From positions 1,897,303 through 1,961,302 of the forward strand of contig KB722739.1 of NCBI GenBank assembly GCA_000349905.1: 64,000 nt of DNA, written 5' to 3'. The position numbers and the translations under genes were made by a program. This document shows, in pieces, positions 1-13,500 of the stretch (positions are counted from its first letter, which is position 1; each line of letters opens with the position of its first letter). Origin of the DNA: Volvariella volvacea V23 (Eukaryota; Basidiomycota; Agaricomycetes; Agaricales; Pluteaceae). The notes below the pieces were generated by a model. That model was not told where the DNA came from and searched no databases. It worked only from the letters and a program-made list of their open reading frames with translations.

Positions 1-3000
1 TCTCCCTCCCACCCCGGTTATCCCAGTCTCTTGGGTTGTCATAGCTATCTCTTCTGTCATTAGGATAAAATCCAGGGTGGCCTCCGGGAGGTGGAGGCCC
101 TCCGTGTCTGGGTTCACGGGGGTAGCCGCCGTCCCTGCCATCGTATTGAGCTGGTCCTCCTGGCGGCAATGGTGGCGGCGGGCCCCCAGGATGGGGGTGC
201 TGAGGAGGCGGAGGTGGCGGGTACATTCCCGGGTACCCAGGGGGCTGTGGTGCACCAGGCCAAGGTCCTGCGGGTGGGGGTGGGGGTGGTGGCGGTTGGT
301 GCAATGGGGGATGTGGTTGCCCTGGTGGTATTGGTGGAGGCAGTTGCGATTGTTGTTGCTGTGTCAACGTTCTTATCATCATTTGTATCTGCTCTTGTGT
401 AAGAGATGCCACTTCCGCGGCCAAGGCTGGTGGAGGGACTGGAGCTCCAGGTTGTTGAGGACTATGGGGGCCGAGGCCTAGCGAGGCCAAGTTAAATGAT
501 GGAACTGGTGGGACTGGCGAGTGAACGGATGGAGGCACGCTGGGTACGTTGGAGTGAATAGGTGGTGGAGGGTGTTGTATATGCGGCTGAGGTGGAAGGA
601 CTAGAGGTGGGGCTAGCTTTCCTTTATTCAACACCCAGATACCGACGAAGTAATTATGCCTGCGCTCTTTGGGTAACTTAAGGTCGTCAAGGAGCTCCAT
701 AAACTCGGGAAGTGGTTCTGTAGAGAGCAGAGGGACGAGGTACAGCTCCCGTCCTGGATGATGTTCTTTGGGCTTGGATCCCCAAGGGAAGATTAATCCA
801 TGTCGTCTGCAACTACACATTAGTGTCTGAACGATAAGCAATAGAAACAATTTACATACCCTTTTCCGATTAAGAAGTCCGAGAAAGCCTTGAAACTTGC
901 TTCGCCCGATTCTGTGGCAGGAGAAAATGCGACGGCGATAAGCTCTTTAGCCGCATTCATCCTTACGTGTAGCAAGAACTTGTTAGATTCGCCAACAGGC
1001 ACTCGCCCATCAACACGCAACGACTCGGAAGGAAATAACGTTTTCCAAAGTATCGAGTCGTGACTTAATGGTCGCCCAGCTACCTGCCTGGCGATAACAG
1101 GGGCTTCTGATGGTATTGACGAATCCAGTGGCATAGTAATCTGAATAGGGTAATCAATATGAGGACTAAAATGATGGCAGAGGATGACTCCATACCTTCC
1201 CAGACCAGACTTTCGGGAGCGTATCAAAGACATCTTGTGGGTCCTGCTGTTGGATCTGTTCTCCACTTGGACCCGCAGCTTTTTCAGTATCAACCTTCTC
1301 TTCCAAAAACATATCAAAATCTTGATCATCGGCGCTAGCATTCAAACCTGGTCCTGCGCCCCCATCCATCAAAACGTCTGGCTCCGTGGCTTGCACAAGC
1401 GGTGAATGATGCTCTGCTCTGCTAGCCTCGGGTTGATACTGAGCTAGACCTGTCTCGCCGACAGGAGACTCGACCAAGGTGCTATCACCGCCACCAGTAA
1501 TTGATTCGGTCGCGGATTCTTTCGTCGGAGTAGCAGACCAAAGGGCGTTCAAATCAAATAAGCTTTTATGACCCTCCGGTCGGGAGGCGAACGGTGACAA
1601 TCCCGTTGTCGATATTGATAGTTCTGAGGGTTTCTTCTCGGCTTGTCCCAAAATGTGCTGTTGCTGTTCGGACATCGATCCCGAGGTTGAAGCAGTAGTT
1701 GGAGTCTCGGGAACAGGTGAAGGTATGCGCTGTTCCGTTGTCGAAATAACTGGAGAAGAATCCCCAAGAGGCTCGTCGTCAATGTTGATCAGGTCTGCGA
1801 GATTGAGCTCGGGCTCTGGCAGAACGAAATCGGAGGTTGTGTGCTCGAATAATGGGTTGAGAGGAGGCCTCTCGATGCCGACCGTTTCGGTGCCATCACT
1901 ACCGCCAATATGAGGAGGCAAGGGCGGAGGACCACCCCAATTATGCGAAGCCGATGGTATCGAAGGTGATTCAGGAGGAACCGAGGTCGACATAGTTCTT
2001 TGTCTGTTTGTCATAGCAGCAGAAACAGTCTTCAGTCTGGCCGTCCTCTCTCTCTCCCGTCTCTCCTCTTCCTCCTCTTCTCTTTCTCTTTGGCGTTCCG
2101 CATCATATTGGTTACTTCTCTCACGCGACACATCAGCATTGACATCTTCAAGTTCTTGTATACCCTTATGGGTCACTTTCGCACGAGGGGCCATGGATTT
2201 CTTCAAGATCGAATACTCCAGTGACTCTTTCTCTAGGATTTTAATGTTTTGTTGGGTTTCTTCGTTGGCTAGGTCTGTAGATGACATTACGGACAATTCG
2301 TGGGGCGTGATATCATGAGAGGCGATGCGACGGTGAATGACAACTCGATCAGGTTTGCTAAGGTTAAATTGTAACATCCTGAACCGATCCCTGTAGAAGA
2401 ATAGCATCAGTATCCTGTCGTGAAAACATAAGGAAGATAGGATAACATACTTGTACTTCCCTCCCGCGTGAGGGTTTCCTTGCTTATCAGGTTCAGCATA
2501 TGTATCGTATATACATCGTTCTACTTCAACAGCAAAATGTTTCGATTCTCCCGTGATCTGAGCACGCTGTTCTTCCGTCAATTCCTCAGACTTCTTCTCA
2601 ACCAACCTCGGCTCCCCATTTTCATCCGATTTGTGTTCTGTGTCGCCCGCTACGATCGAAGGATGCTCTGCTACAGACATCTCATCGCTTGGAGACGTAG
2701 CACCCGGTTTGACACCTCCCTGCCCCTCTTCAACCGACCTCATTTCGATGTCACCACCACCTCCATCACCCTCACCGCGCCCATCACTAGCACTAACCCC
2801 CTCCACAGTAGTGCCTCTGTGCGAGTCATCCATTGTAACATCCTTATTCTCGTCGCTCTCCTTCGCCTCTTTCTGTTGCGCGTCCTCCATCTCATGGTCT
2901 TCATCCTTCTTCGCCTTCTCCTCGGCGCCAGTAGTCCAGATATGAGGGTACTTTAAGAAAATATCCTTGAACAGCTCCTCCAATTTCCCGAGGCAATACT

Positions 3001-5157
3001 TCCTTGCCGGGTCGTCATCGACATCGCGGCTCTCGGACTCACCCCTCCTCTTTTTCGCAGGGGGTTGACGGTGCTGGTCCCTTTCCCCCTCCTTCTGACT
3101 GATCAAGGACTTGCGCTTCAATCCAACTCCATGCCCATGATGATGGCCCTGTGGCTGAGGGGCAGGAGATGCAGAATTGTGGCTGGGAGTCGATGCCACA
3201 CGTTTGGTGGTAGATCGTGACTTAGCCGAGGTCGATGGCTTAGCACGACTGCCACGAGAACGGTCTCGTGGATAATTGGATGCATCTGAATCTGATCCAT
3301 CAGATGATGCCGATCCGTCAGAATGTATAAGGCGTCCTTTTCGGCGCTATAATGCCCAACCGAAATTCGGTCGCATAGAGGAAAAATGAAATAAATAGAT
3401 TAGCACACGGCCTAAGCTTAACAGGAAGGAACGTGGACAATACAATCGAAATGCATGTGCTTACCTTCCCTTTGGTATTGGGCGCTTGCTCTGCGACGTA
3501 ATCATCCTCGCTATCATCATCCGATGATTCTTCATCGTCAAATGGTATTTCTATCTTGACATCGGGGCTCTTGGACTTCTTGAGTGTCGTCCCAGCTTTA
3601 TTCTTGACACCTCCTTTCTTCAGTTTCTTCTTCGTCGTAGCCGTGGGTGGTGAAGGGGGTTCAACGGGCTCGAACGCAGCTGCGCCTTCCCATTTCACTA
3701 TAAAAGAGAAAGATAGGGGAGTTTGGTTAGCCTCCGTCGCATATACAACATAGGATGGAAAAATGGGACGAAATGGAGCCGAAAAAATATCTATGGTGTA
3801 TATACTAGGACCTACGAGGATCACCACTCTAGGAAAGAGGGGACGAGAAAATGTGGCCTCATCGTCGCCCGACCCGGTGATGGCATCGTTTACAAGCCTT
3901 GGCAATTGGTCCTAGTATTAACCATATATATGTAGGTACGATAAGATATGTAACTTCCGCCAATGAATGAGCATCTACCGAAGGTGATCCCCCTATTGTA
4001 CAAAGGGCATGGGAAAGTCTATAACTCAGGGTTGTGCTTCGGTATTGGAGGTAACTCATGGAAAAAATGGCGGCATTGTAGGTATCGGTACTTGTTTTGG
4101 GGCCAATGAAAAAGCGCTCAACGCGAGCCATGCTCTATGTGAGCAGATCCTTGGCACAAAACTCAGAAAGTTGTGCCGACCCCACTCTCGCAAGGTGACA
4201 AGAAAAGGAGCGAGCGGACGAAGGAATTTTGGCAGTCTGTTTTCTGGACAGGAGAAACAAGGACTGTGTGTCGCCAAATATCCAAAGGCGAAAGCTACTA
4301 TGAACATTGTCTTCCATCTTTACAGGCGTAGGTTCACGTTGATAGCCGGAAGAGGATAAAAGAAATAGCGCGAACCGAAAATTTGCGATGGGTGGCGATG
4401 GGAGTAATGAACGAACCTAGATACTCACTGACTGATCGACGACCTGATTTTTCGGTGCACGTAGGACAGAGATACATTTCTGGTAAGAATGGGTGAAAAG
4501 GTGAGACCACTTGGTTGATAAGAAAGATCAAGAAACACGTACGAATTTCTGAAGCAACATCCTCTGTCAAATCCACACAAGTGAAATGGTACCTGTATTT
4601 GATCGATTGTGTTAATGGTTGTTCTGAAAAGCGGCCTATATGCGCCCAGACTCGCAAGACGCGAGAGGCTGAAAAGCGAGAAAAAATACTTGCCAAATGT
4701 CACATCCTTCACATAAAACCATAGGTGTTCCGTCATCGCCCTTATCGCACGTACCACAAGCAAAATCCCCCGAGTCATTGTTGTCGTTCGAAATTGGTTC
4801 GGCTTCGGGCTTTTGGGACTTGGATAGAGTCTTGTGCGTTTGCGATTTATCTTGTACGTCAGGGGGGGCAGGGGGAGCAGTGCTGTTTGCGTCAACCTCC
4901 ATATCTTCACCCTTCTTATCCTCGATCGCCGTAGCTTCAGAAGGATGTTCAACCACAACTTCCTGTTCTTGTTCCGTTGTAGGGTGTATTGAAGTTTTGG
5001 CTTGTGATGCTTTACGGCTACGCCCTTTCGCTTGCTTTTTCGCCGGCGGTGTTGCTTTTGTCTGGGTTGATGTGGGTGGAACTTGCGTTACGGTCGTGGT
5101 TGAAGTGGAACCCGCTGCTGCAGCCGCCGCCGCTCTTGTTCTTGGTCGAGTGCTCAT
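1..5157 (-). CDS. Bye1-like PHD / TFIIS-M / SPOC transcription regulator, 3' end outside window
   Basis: Domain order matches Bye1/SPOC-family proteins that bind RNA polymerase II and histone H3 tails. From the start at 5157 (MSTRPRTR; an upstream ATG at 5286 gives an uncharacteristic extension) the protein has a low-complexity basic N-terminus, then a PHD finger at about residues 128-180 (Cys pairs FACGTC and LCEGCDIW, then YHFTC and LCPTC). A basic linker is followed by a TFIIS central-domain-like helical region (about 3000-2170; KYCLGKLEELFKDI, then PDRVVIHRRIASHDITPHEL). Next come a long Ser/Pro/acidic region and a SPOC domain (about 1230-690; KVWSGK, ITMPLDS, FLIGKG joined to RHGLIFPWG). 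A Pro-rich tail runs off the window at base 1. At least seven introns are visible. The combination of three domains makes the call firm; partner genes and exact role are inferred from the family. Confidence 0.85.
4593..4693 (-). other. GC-AG intron inside the PHD finger
   Basis: The exon ends in TG and is followed by GCAAGT; the acceptor is ATACAG. Joining TG to the next exon base G restores TGG and gives CDIWYHFTC, the expected PHD spacing. Using the overlapping GT (CAA/GTATTT) shifts the frame. The intron therefore appears to use the rarer GC donor. Confidence 0.7.
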
Positions 5158-7562
5158 GATAGTCGTCGGATTTGGAGGGGTGAAAGGCAAAAAGCTAGGC
5201 ACAGTGGCGCAGACAGAGAGGAGTTGTAGACTTGTGACTCCAGTGGTAGCGACAAATGATGCAACATCCAAGTCCGTGTCTGGCATTGTCTTGGTCAGCC
5301 GAACCTGCGCGATTTATTCCCAGCACGTGATCGCGGCTCGCACCCAACTGTGACTCTGAGCCACTAGGCGCGTTTCTGACACTCAAGTCGGGAAGCGCCT
5401 GGAGTCGTAGTGTCATGGGGTATGTGACTGGTTATGACTGCTTGAGAGTGTTTGTTGATCTAAGGTCCTATGCGCTTCGGTTCGACGGTTGATAGCCTGG
5501 AGCTGATTGTTCCATTAGTACCGAAATATTCGATGGAAGTCGACTCCATCATGACAATGTGCTGGCTGGCCTTCACCGCGCTTCCTGACCAGTTGTTTTT
5601 CTCTCACACTGCAGAAACTCGTGCGTCGAATCTTGCCACGTTCCGCACAAGCTTATCTCGTGGACTTCAGTACGTTAGCAATTAGAAAAGATTCCGTGGA
5701 TATCCGGCATCGCCGTCGAGTGCCGTCAATCTTATCTTTCATCCGCGATCCTTACCAGCTTCAGAACCTGTGCTACATGCATCATGATCTCATAGGCTGA
5801 CAAGACAGATAGGCTGCTGACCCCAGGGCGTTCGGGGAATCAAGCCAATTCTCCGAAGAGCTCCTACACCTTTAGAGGAATGGGGAAAGCTGCTATCAGA
5901 AAACGTTTAACGTGACACCTACCTCGTCAATCGCTAATCACCATCACAAATCGGGTGCGATTAGCGCTCGTCTTAGATCAGCACGTACAAATATACTCAC
6001 CACAACTTCGCCAGCAGAACACATGCAAACGATGCAAGGGTTCACTTCGCATGATCATAGACCATGCTTCTATCAGCTAGCTTTCGGAAGCCTCGGTCGC
6101 TTCAGCAGCTAAGAGAAGCAGAGTGCTTATTATTCACCCTTGCGAACACGATCTCTTGCTCGCACCATGCCACTAAGCCCTGAAGTTGGCCCAAGCCGCC
6201 ACACGAAGGAACGTGCTTCTTCGGCCAGATGGGGATTGGGAACATCGAGGACATTAGGTGGGCCGAAACGGCCATTCGCGTCGTTTTTTGTTCCCCACGG
6301 TGACACATTAGGGGCTTCTTTTCTACAGAGGGGTCCCTAATATGCAGGTCGACCTATTGGAGGGATATGAATGTCTCGGACATGGTCATTTGCGCGGGCG
6401 CCAAATTTGTATTCCTTGGACGTTCCGACGGACATTCATGGACAAGATTGGCGGAGAGAGGGGGTGAATGGGAGGCGGTGGGTTTACTTGCCCCGACATA
6501 CCGAATTCGGGTGGTTCACAAGCCCGTGTCATGATGATACAGCTTGGCTACCGTGACCAATTGATTTGGTTGAATCCGGAACCACGAGCTGCGTCATTGG
6601 CAGGTCATGGATTACAGTTTACTGACAAGAACGACAACCGAAACCAAAATTTGCAAAAACTGGACACCTCGGAACATGTCGAGGCAACGTTGACTCGGGT
6701 GGAGATGGATGTGGGTTCAACGTTCAAAAGGGATTTAAACGAGGCGGATTGGTAGCGTTACGGAATAATACAGACAGCAGGAGGAGGAATGTACTAGGAA
6801 AAATAGATTAAAATTATTGGATGAACCAGGTACGGACAAGAGGTGGTTCTCAGTTGGGCAAGAGTTGCCGGAAGAGTAGTCAGGGAGTGGACGTGCTTGA
6901 ATACCCGATTGCCAACTTGCCCTCTACCAACTAGCCACCTGCGCCCGACAGCTGGCCCGGCGGTGGTTGTACATACCCTCAGAGGTCCCAGTCCGTCGGC
7001 CTCGCCAGCAGGAAGGAAGTCGTTCCCATTGCTGTCTGCACCTTCCCTCCTGTGCACCTCACGTCCTGCCTCGCGGCCGACCCTGTAATCTCACCGTGCC
7101 AATATAGTTCCCAACTACTCCACGCCAGCCGATTTAACGTGTAATCAATCCCCCGCCATTCGAGGCTCATTATCTCGTCGGCCATTGTCCGTGGAGAAGA
7201 GAATAGGCTGTGGCTGTTGCATTGTCCCAAACAGTGAGTTGTATTGCCGGTACAGTTTGTCCCGCTCGAGGCCACCCTTCCGTCAATCTTCTGCCGCCAT
7301 CAGCGATAGGTTTCTTGGATTCGTCGATCTCCACATTGCGGCCTGCGCATGCGCGGAAGCTCTATGGGGTCTCTAACTAACTCAAATCTTGTTTACAGGT
7401 GCCCACTTCTCTCTCAATCCGTCGTTCTCCCCGACCGAGGGACTTGTTTACCTCCCGCACCCAATAAGCTGTCTCGTACATACAACCCATCATCCTGACC
7501 TGGGATCACCGTCCCATTAGCGCCTGCCTCTTGACCTCCAATCCTTCGGTCTTCACTCGTTG
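5158..7562. other. Intergenic, divergent promoters
   Basis: This 2.4 kb stretch separates the start of the Bye1-like gene from the start of the large kinase gene. I see only short open frames without domain signals or consistent splice sites. The last 500 bases before 7563 are C/T-rich, as often seen upstream of fungal starts. Confidence 0.6.
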
Positions 7563-10500
7563 ATGACATCTACCACGACTGCCAGAGTCCCCAAACCTTT
7601 CACCATGATCTCCCACCGCTCCAGTGCCGGTGCTGTCACCAGCTCCTCGACCGCGTCTTCCTCCCGTTCGTCTGAGCCTTCATCATCTGCCCCTGTCCCC
7701 CCACCACCAACGACAACCGACTCTACGTACAAGGGCTTCGGACGGTTCCGCGAGACCTTTCGGACTGCTACTCGCTCCCGCAAGCCTGCCACAGAGGACG
7801 CTCCTACGGTTACGGCAAGGAGTTCAAAAGGGAAGGAGAAGGCGGTGGCCGCAGAGGAAACGACGAAGGAGAAAGAGAAGGACAAAGACCGGACGAATTT
7901 CATGGGGATGATTGGGTCCAAGGTCACATTTCTTCGAGGTCATCGGGACTCACTCACGCCCTCCTCTCAAGCATCCTCGTCGACAAAGAAAGACAGCGAC
8001 GATCTCGACAATGTGCGTATCGCGGGCTTCACCCCGTTCACTGCACCGTCCCTACGTCAGGCATCAATGTCATCGCCCACTCTCCCCATTGGCTCTGTCG
8101 ACGGTTTGCCTTCCTCCCCATCATCCCCCACAAAGTCCCGGCCCGCAGTCCCCTTATCATCCTTTTCTCCATCGGGTGCTGATAGTCCCGTCGCTTCTCC
8201 TTCGCCATCATCGTCGAAGAATAGATCCCGCTCTGCAAGCCTACAGCCCGCACACCCGCAAATCAGTGGTCCGCTCCCCCTCGCACCGAGACGTGACCAC
8301 CGCAGTACGAATGGTCATGCCCCACACCAAGAGACTGTATCACGACACCGCTCAACAAGGTCAACACCGGTCGCAGCTGTCCCTCCATCGCCTTCAACCA
8401 CGAGCTTTCAGGCCACATTGCGAACACCACAGGAGCCTCCCTCTTCATCAAGACGCCACCATAGGGATCGTCGCGACCGTGATCTACCAAGTCCACCGGA
8501 AACCCCAAGTCCAATGCCTAGAACCCGGCCCTCACTCTCTAGAGACCCCCCGAATAGACCGACCGAGGGTTCGGGCGTAAACACTGCCTCTGTCAGGAAT
8601 ACCCCTTCACCAGTTGTGACCTCAACAAGGACACGATCAGCATCTCGAACAAGAGTAGTCACACCGAGCCAAAGGGGACTAGTCTCGCCTTCCTCTCCAC
8701 AGCTACCACTTACTTCACACAGCCCAACACCCTCAGCATCTCGTCGTCCGTCTGTTGATAACCCTCGTCGTCCCTCTATTGAGGCACCGCGTCGACCATC
8801 TGTCGAACTGACCCGCAAAACCACTAACGAATCGGCCACAGTTCGCCGCACGTCAGGTGGTACACCAACACCACATCAGGGTCGAGGAGAATCGTCATCG
8901 CCTTCCCCTCCGCTCGTGAAGCCAAGAACCACATCTCCTGCGCAGCGACCTTATGGTCAAAACCGGCATTATAGCGTATCGAACACATCTTTGGTCACGT
9001 CTGTTACAGCTACGACGGTTGGAGCCACGACTTCAAATCCCGAACTTCGAGAACTGATAAGGACGGCGAGCTCTATATTATGCAAGGAAGTTGGGAGACC
9101 GCCCGTTAACAACCGATCCGAGAACTTGATGAAGGATTGGGAGGAGGTGGATTTCAGGATGAATCAGTTGGTGAGATTAGAACGGAGTTGGAGCACCAGT
9201 AGCGTCGTTAGTGGAGGGGAGGAAAGAGAAAAGAGGGCCTTTGTTGACGCATTAAGGGATGGATTTGTACTTTGCTAGTGAGTGCTTCTTCCTTGCTGGT
9301 AGTCTATATGGCTTCTGTATTGCCTCCCTTTGTTATCCATCTCCATTCCACGGAAAACACGCATACTTTCTTAACCTCACCCCTGCTTTTATCATACTCT
9401 CACGCCTGTTGCTTTCGGTCCCCTCTTTCTTTATTCTGATGTGGTGCACCATTACTGACTGCCCTTTAACCCCGCCTCCGTACCCCAACTCTAATGATCT
9501 GCCCTGATACTTCTTATCCATGTCAAATCTAATCTAGCTACATGAACCATCTCCGACAAAGTACGGTCGTTCGACCCAATTCCAAAGAAAACGGAATATC
9601 CTCAACAGCCAACATCGCAAAGTTTTTAGCCTCTTGCTCCTCGTACGGACTGCCGGATGAAGACCTCTTCCAGATGAACGACCTGCTGGAGTCGACGACC
9701 GAGTCCCTGACCAGGGTGGCAAAGACGATAGTCGCGCTCAGCAAATTTGTGCCGTCGCTGAATGAGCGGTCGAAGATCTTACTTGGAGCAGGGTCGAAGA
9801 AGGATGCGCCATTACCTCCTATACCGTTGCCACCCCCTTCAACGACGTCATCTGCAACTGGTTCAGCATCAGTTTCGGGGTCGTCTTCAGCTGCTACTGC
9901 TGTACCGAAATCGTCATCAGCTTATCCTCCATCTTCTTCACGGGCAGCGGCTTCCACGCCCAACTTGATTAGACAAGGATCTGCTACTCAATTGCCCCCA
10001 CTATCTTCATCACCCGGCTCGGTTTCTCCTCTGGCCATCTCACCGACTTCACCTACTACCAAAAGGCGATGGAGCCCGCCCACCCCGCTACCCACAGTTA
10101 GATCCAACAGCTCAAACGAAGGTTCGTCAGCAGGCTCCAATACTTCCAGCCCTGACCGTGCGCCTCGAGGCAACGATAGAGACGACTCCACAGATGACCT
10201 TGTTCAAGAAATTGAAATAGTTCGGCATAGATCAAGAGAAGTCCTACAAATGGGCACACCCCCACCGTCAACTCCCAACAAACAACCCTTGCGTCCGAAG
10301 GCTGCCCTTCCCAAGCGTCCGATAGACGACGGGAGCGTTTCTATGTGGATTCAAAAAGTCTCCAACTCTACACCGCCAGTGACGCCAGCAAGTTCACCTC
10401 CCCGGACCCGATACGGCCCTAGCGGCCATGTAGATCCCGATCGTTCGTCCTCGTCTCAGCCCCCTACATCTTATCACCGAAGAGCTCCATCACCTTCCCC

Positions 10501-13500
10501 CATCTCTCCTGCAATCTCCGGTGGCACATCTGCTTCTAATCACGGAGGCAGCTTCTATCATAGGTCCTCGCTGGCGGACTCGACAAGAGTTTCGATCGGA
10601 GACGCGTCGATGCGGGATTCGTTTACGAGCAACTATGACCGCCCAATCTCGATGGCGACCACATCGACGAATGTAAGACAATCTGTGGCGTCTACGGCCA
10701 TCACGGTGGTCTCGAGTATCTTGGATACGAGGAGCAGGGCGAACAGCATCAACTATTTTAATCCGAATCATAGTACCGGGAGCACAGGCGGGGCGCATGG
10801 GAATAAGTTTGGGACGATCAGGACAATTATGACGGATCTTACTTCGGACGGCGTACCGTCTATTGGGAAGGCGGAAGGAATGGGGATCATGGAGGACATG
10901 AACGCGAGACGAAGGTCTAGCGGTACTGGTAGTGGGTATGGTGTGGGTGAGCTTGGGCAGTTGAGTATGAATGGGAAGATGAGGGATAGGAATGATAGCG
11001 AGACACCTACACACGACCTAGGTCGAGTCGCGGAGGAGACGGAAGGAAGTGTATCGAGTAAAGGTCGTCATGGAGAAACCAAAGAAAGGGGTAGAGAGAG
11101 ATACGCGAAAGATAGGGAGAAAGGAAAGGAAAGAGAAGTAGAGCGAGGAGGGGAGCGAGAAAGGATTAGAGCACCTGTTGATATACCATCGCCGAGATCG
11201 CACTTACAGTCAAGATCGCAATCACAGACCAACTACAGGTACCCCTCAACCCACACGTCAAATCAAGTGCCAGTTCCCATTTCAGCCGTAAACCTACGTA
11301 AAGGCAAATGGCCAGATGATTTCATCGACGCTTTCGAAGGTTCGCGATCTGGACCTTGGGGTTTATCGGCCGGAAATGAAGATTTGGATCCGGACGAGTG
11401 GTCTGTTTTTGATAGCACGACAAGTTTCAATAATAACAACATCTCGACGTCGTCATCGTTCCATGTACCGAGTTCGGCGCCACTCCCGATATCAGTCTCA
11501 CCTCCTAGAAAACTCGCCATAATCGGAGCGCCCAGAAGGCCAAGTAATCCTCTCATTAAAAGTAACCTTAGCAGCAATCCTAGTGACGTAGTGGACTTGA
11601 GCAATAGCCCGACCACTCCCTCTTCTAGCGTTCCTCCAACATCGCACCTTGCGCCAAGACGTCCTTCACATCGGGCGAGGCACAGCGTTGACGGTCCTGT
11701 TCTCCTTCCTAAGGAAACCCAACTCCTCCGTCGGGACAGTAGCCCAGATAGGCTCAGTTCGAGTCCATCAGGGCGAGTTGTGTTAAGGAGAAACTCATCA
11801 TCTCGAACTGGTGTGGGTGACAGGCGAGGTATCTATGTGCCTAAAGGGTATTTGGATGATCGCAGAAATTCTGGATCAGGAGCTTCGATCACTGGCATTG
11901 AAAGGGAAAACAGGGAGGAGGATTCGAGAGTCCCGTTCCCTCGGTCAGTCTCGGGAGAGTACGGCGGCTATGTTATTAACCCATCTCCTCGAGTGTCCGT
12001 TGGCGATGGTAATGCTGTTGCTGGAGTTACAGCGGGAGCTAGTGCTAGTAATGTGAAGATTGCAGAACCCCCGAGGATGAGAGGAAGATTTTCGAGCGAA
12101 ATTGACGGCACGAGTTCTAGGAGGAAAGCAAGGCCGAGTTCGTACGATGAGTTAGGAGCCAAGTTAACGAGGTCCAGGATAGGAAGTATGGTCAATTTAG
12201 GAGGGGCTTCTGCCAACGCCAGTGCCAGTGATCTACTCCATAATCGAGATTCAATGGATGGAAGTGCATATAGGAAGACATTGATTGTCAAGGAGGATGG
12301 AAAGACGCCCACCCACTTCGTAAGTCGTCTTCAAGCATTTGCGTATGAAGGGTGTTGCTTACGTCTTCGGTAGCAATTGGGCAACTGCATAGGAAGAGGG
12401 CAGTTTGGGTCTGTATACCGTGCCCTCAATCTGAACACAGGCCAAATGGTTGCCGTCAAGCGAATTCGGTTAGAAGGCTTGAAGGAAGAGGAGATCACCC
12501 AACTTATGAAAGAAGTTGATCTTCTCAAGCGTCTATCTCACCCAAGCATTGTTAAGTATGAGGGCATGGTCCGAGACCCCGATACGCTCAATATTATCCT
12601 TGAGTAAGCTCTATGATTGATCAAAGTAGGGGGGTAGCTCATCCTTATTCCCAGGTATGCGGAGAACGGGTCATTAGCACATACCATCAAAGCTTTTGGA
12701 AAACTAAATGAGCGGCTCGTTGCTAGCTATGTGATCAAGATTCTTGAAGGCCTAGATTATCTGCATGAAAGCGATGTCGTTCATTGTGACCTCAAAGCTG
12801 CTAATATACTGACGACAAAGAACGGCAATGTCAAACTTTCGGACTTTGGGGTGTCTCTCAACCTTCGCGCAATGGGGAAGGATGCAAAGGACGTTGCCGG
12901 CACTCCTAACTGGATGGCTCCTGAAGTCATTGAGTTGTCAGGTGCTTCTACAAAGTCCGACATTTGGTCTCTAGCGTGCACAGTCATTGAATTGTTGACT
13001 GGTCGGCCTCCGTATGCAGATCTGCCCAATAGCATGTCAGGTACGTTCTATTATTAGTCTATTGTCCCGTAATATGCTAATCTTGCGCAGTCATGTACCG
13101 CATCGTGGAGGATGGAGGACCCCCAATACCGGAGGAATGCTCTGAGTTACTGGAAGACTTCTTGAAACACTGTTTCCAAAAGGATCCAAATCAGCGTCCA
13201 AGCGCAGACGCTCTTATTGAACACCCTTGGTTGAAGCAGAATTCAGGAATACCCACGGTACGTCACATTAGACCAAATTAAGCTGCAAGCGTCCTAATAA
13301 ATGTCTTAGGACCTACGCCCGAAAGACAGCATCCCTTGGTTACACCGTATTAGTACCGACTTGCAAAAAGACGGCGTTCGCAATCTATTCCGCGACAGCT
13401 TCGTTGAAAATGGCTCTGAAGCTGGTTCACGTGCTGGAGAGCCATTGAGCGCACCACCTCCAGGAAGACGCGTTTCCAATGCCTCCCTCAGCCCATTGGG

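Noticed and set aside
77..481. Trp/Gly-rich + strand frames over the Pro-rich tail of the Bye1-like gene
   Set aside because: Antisense of a CCN-rich proline region gives Gly/Trp-rich nonsense.
6371..6755. Overlapping ORFs in the intergenic region before the kinase gene
   Set aside because: Two frames of similar length, neither with domain or splice signals.
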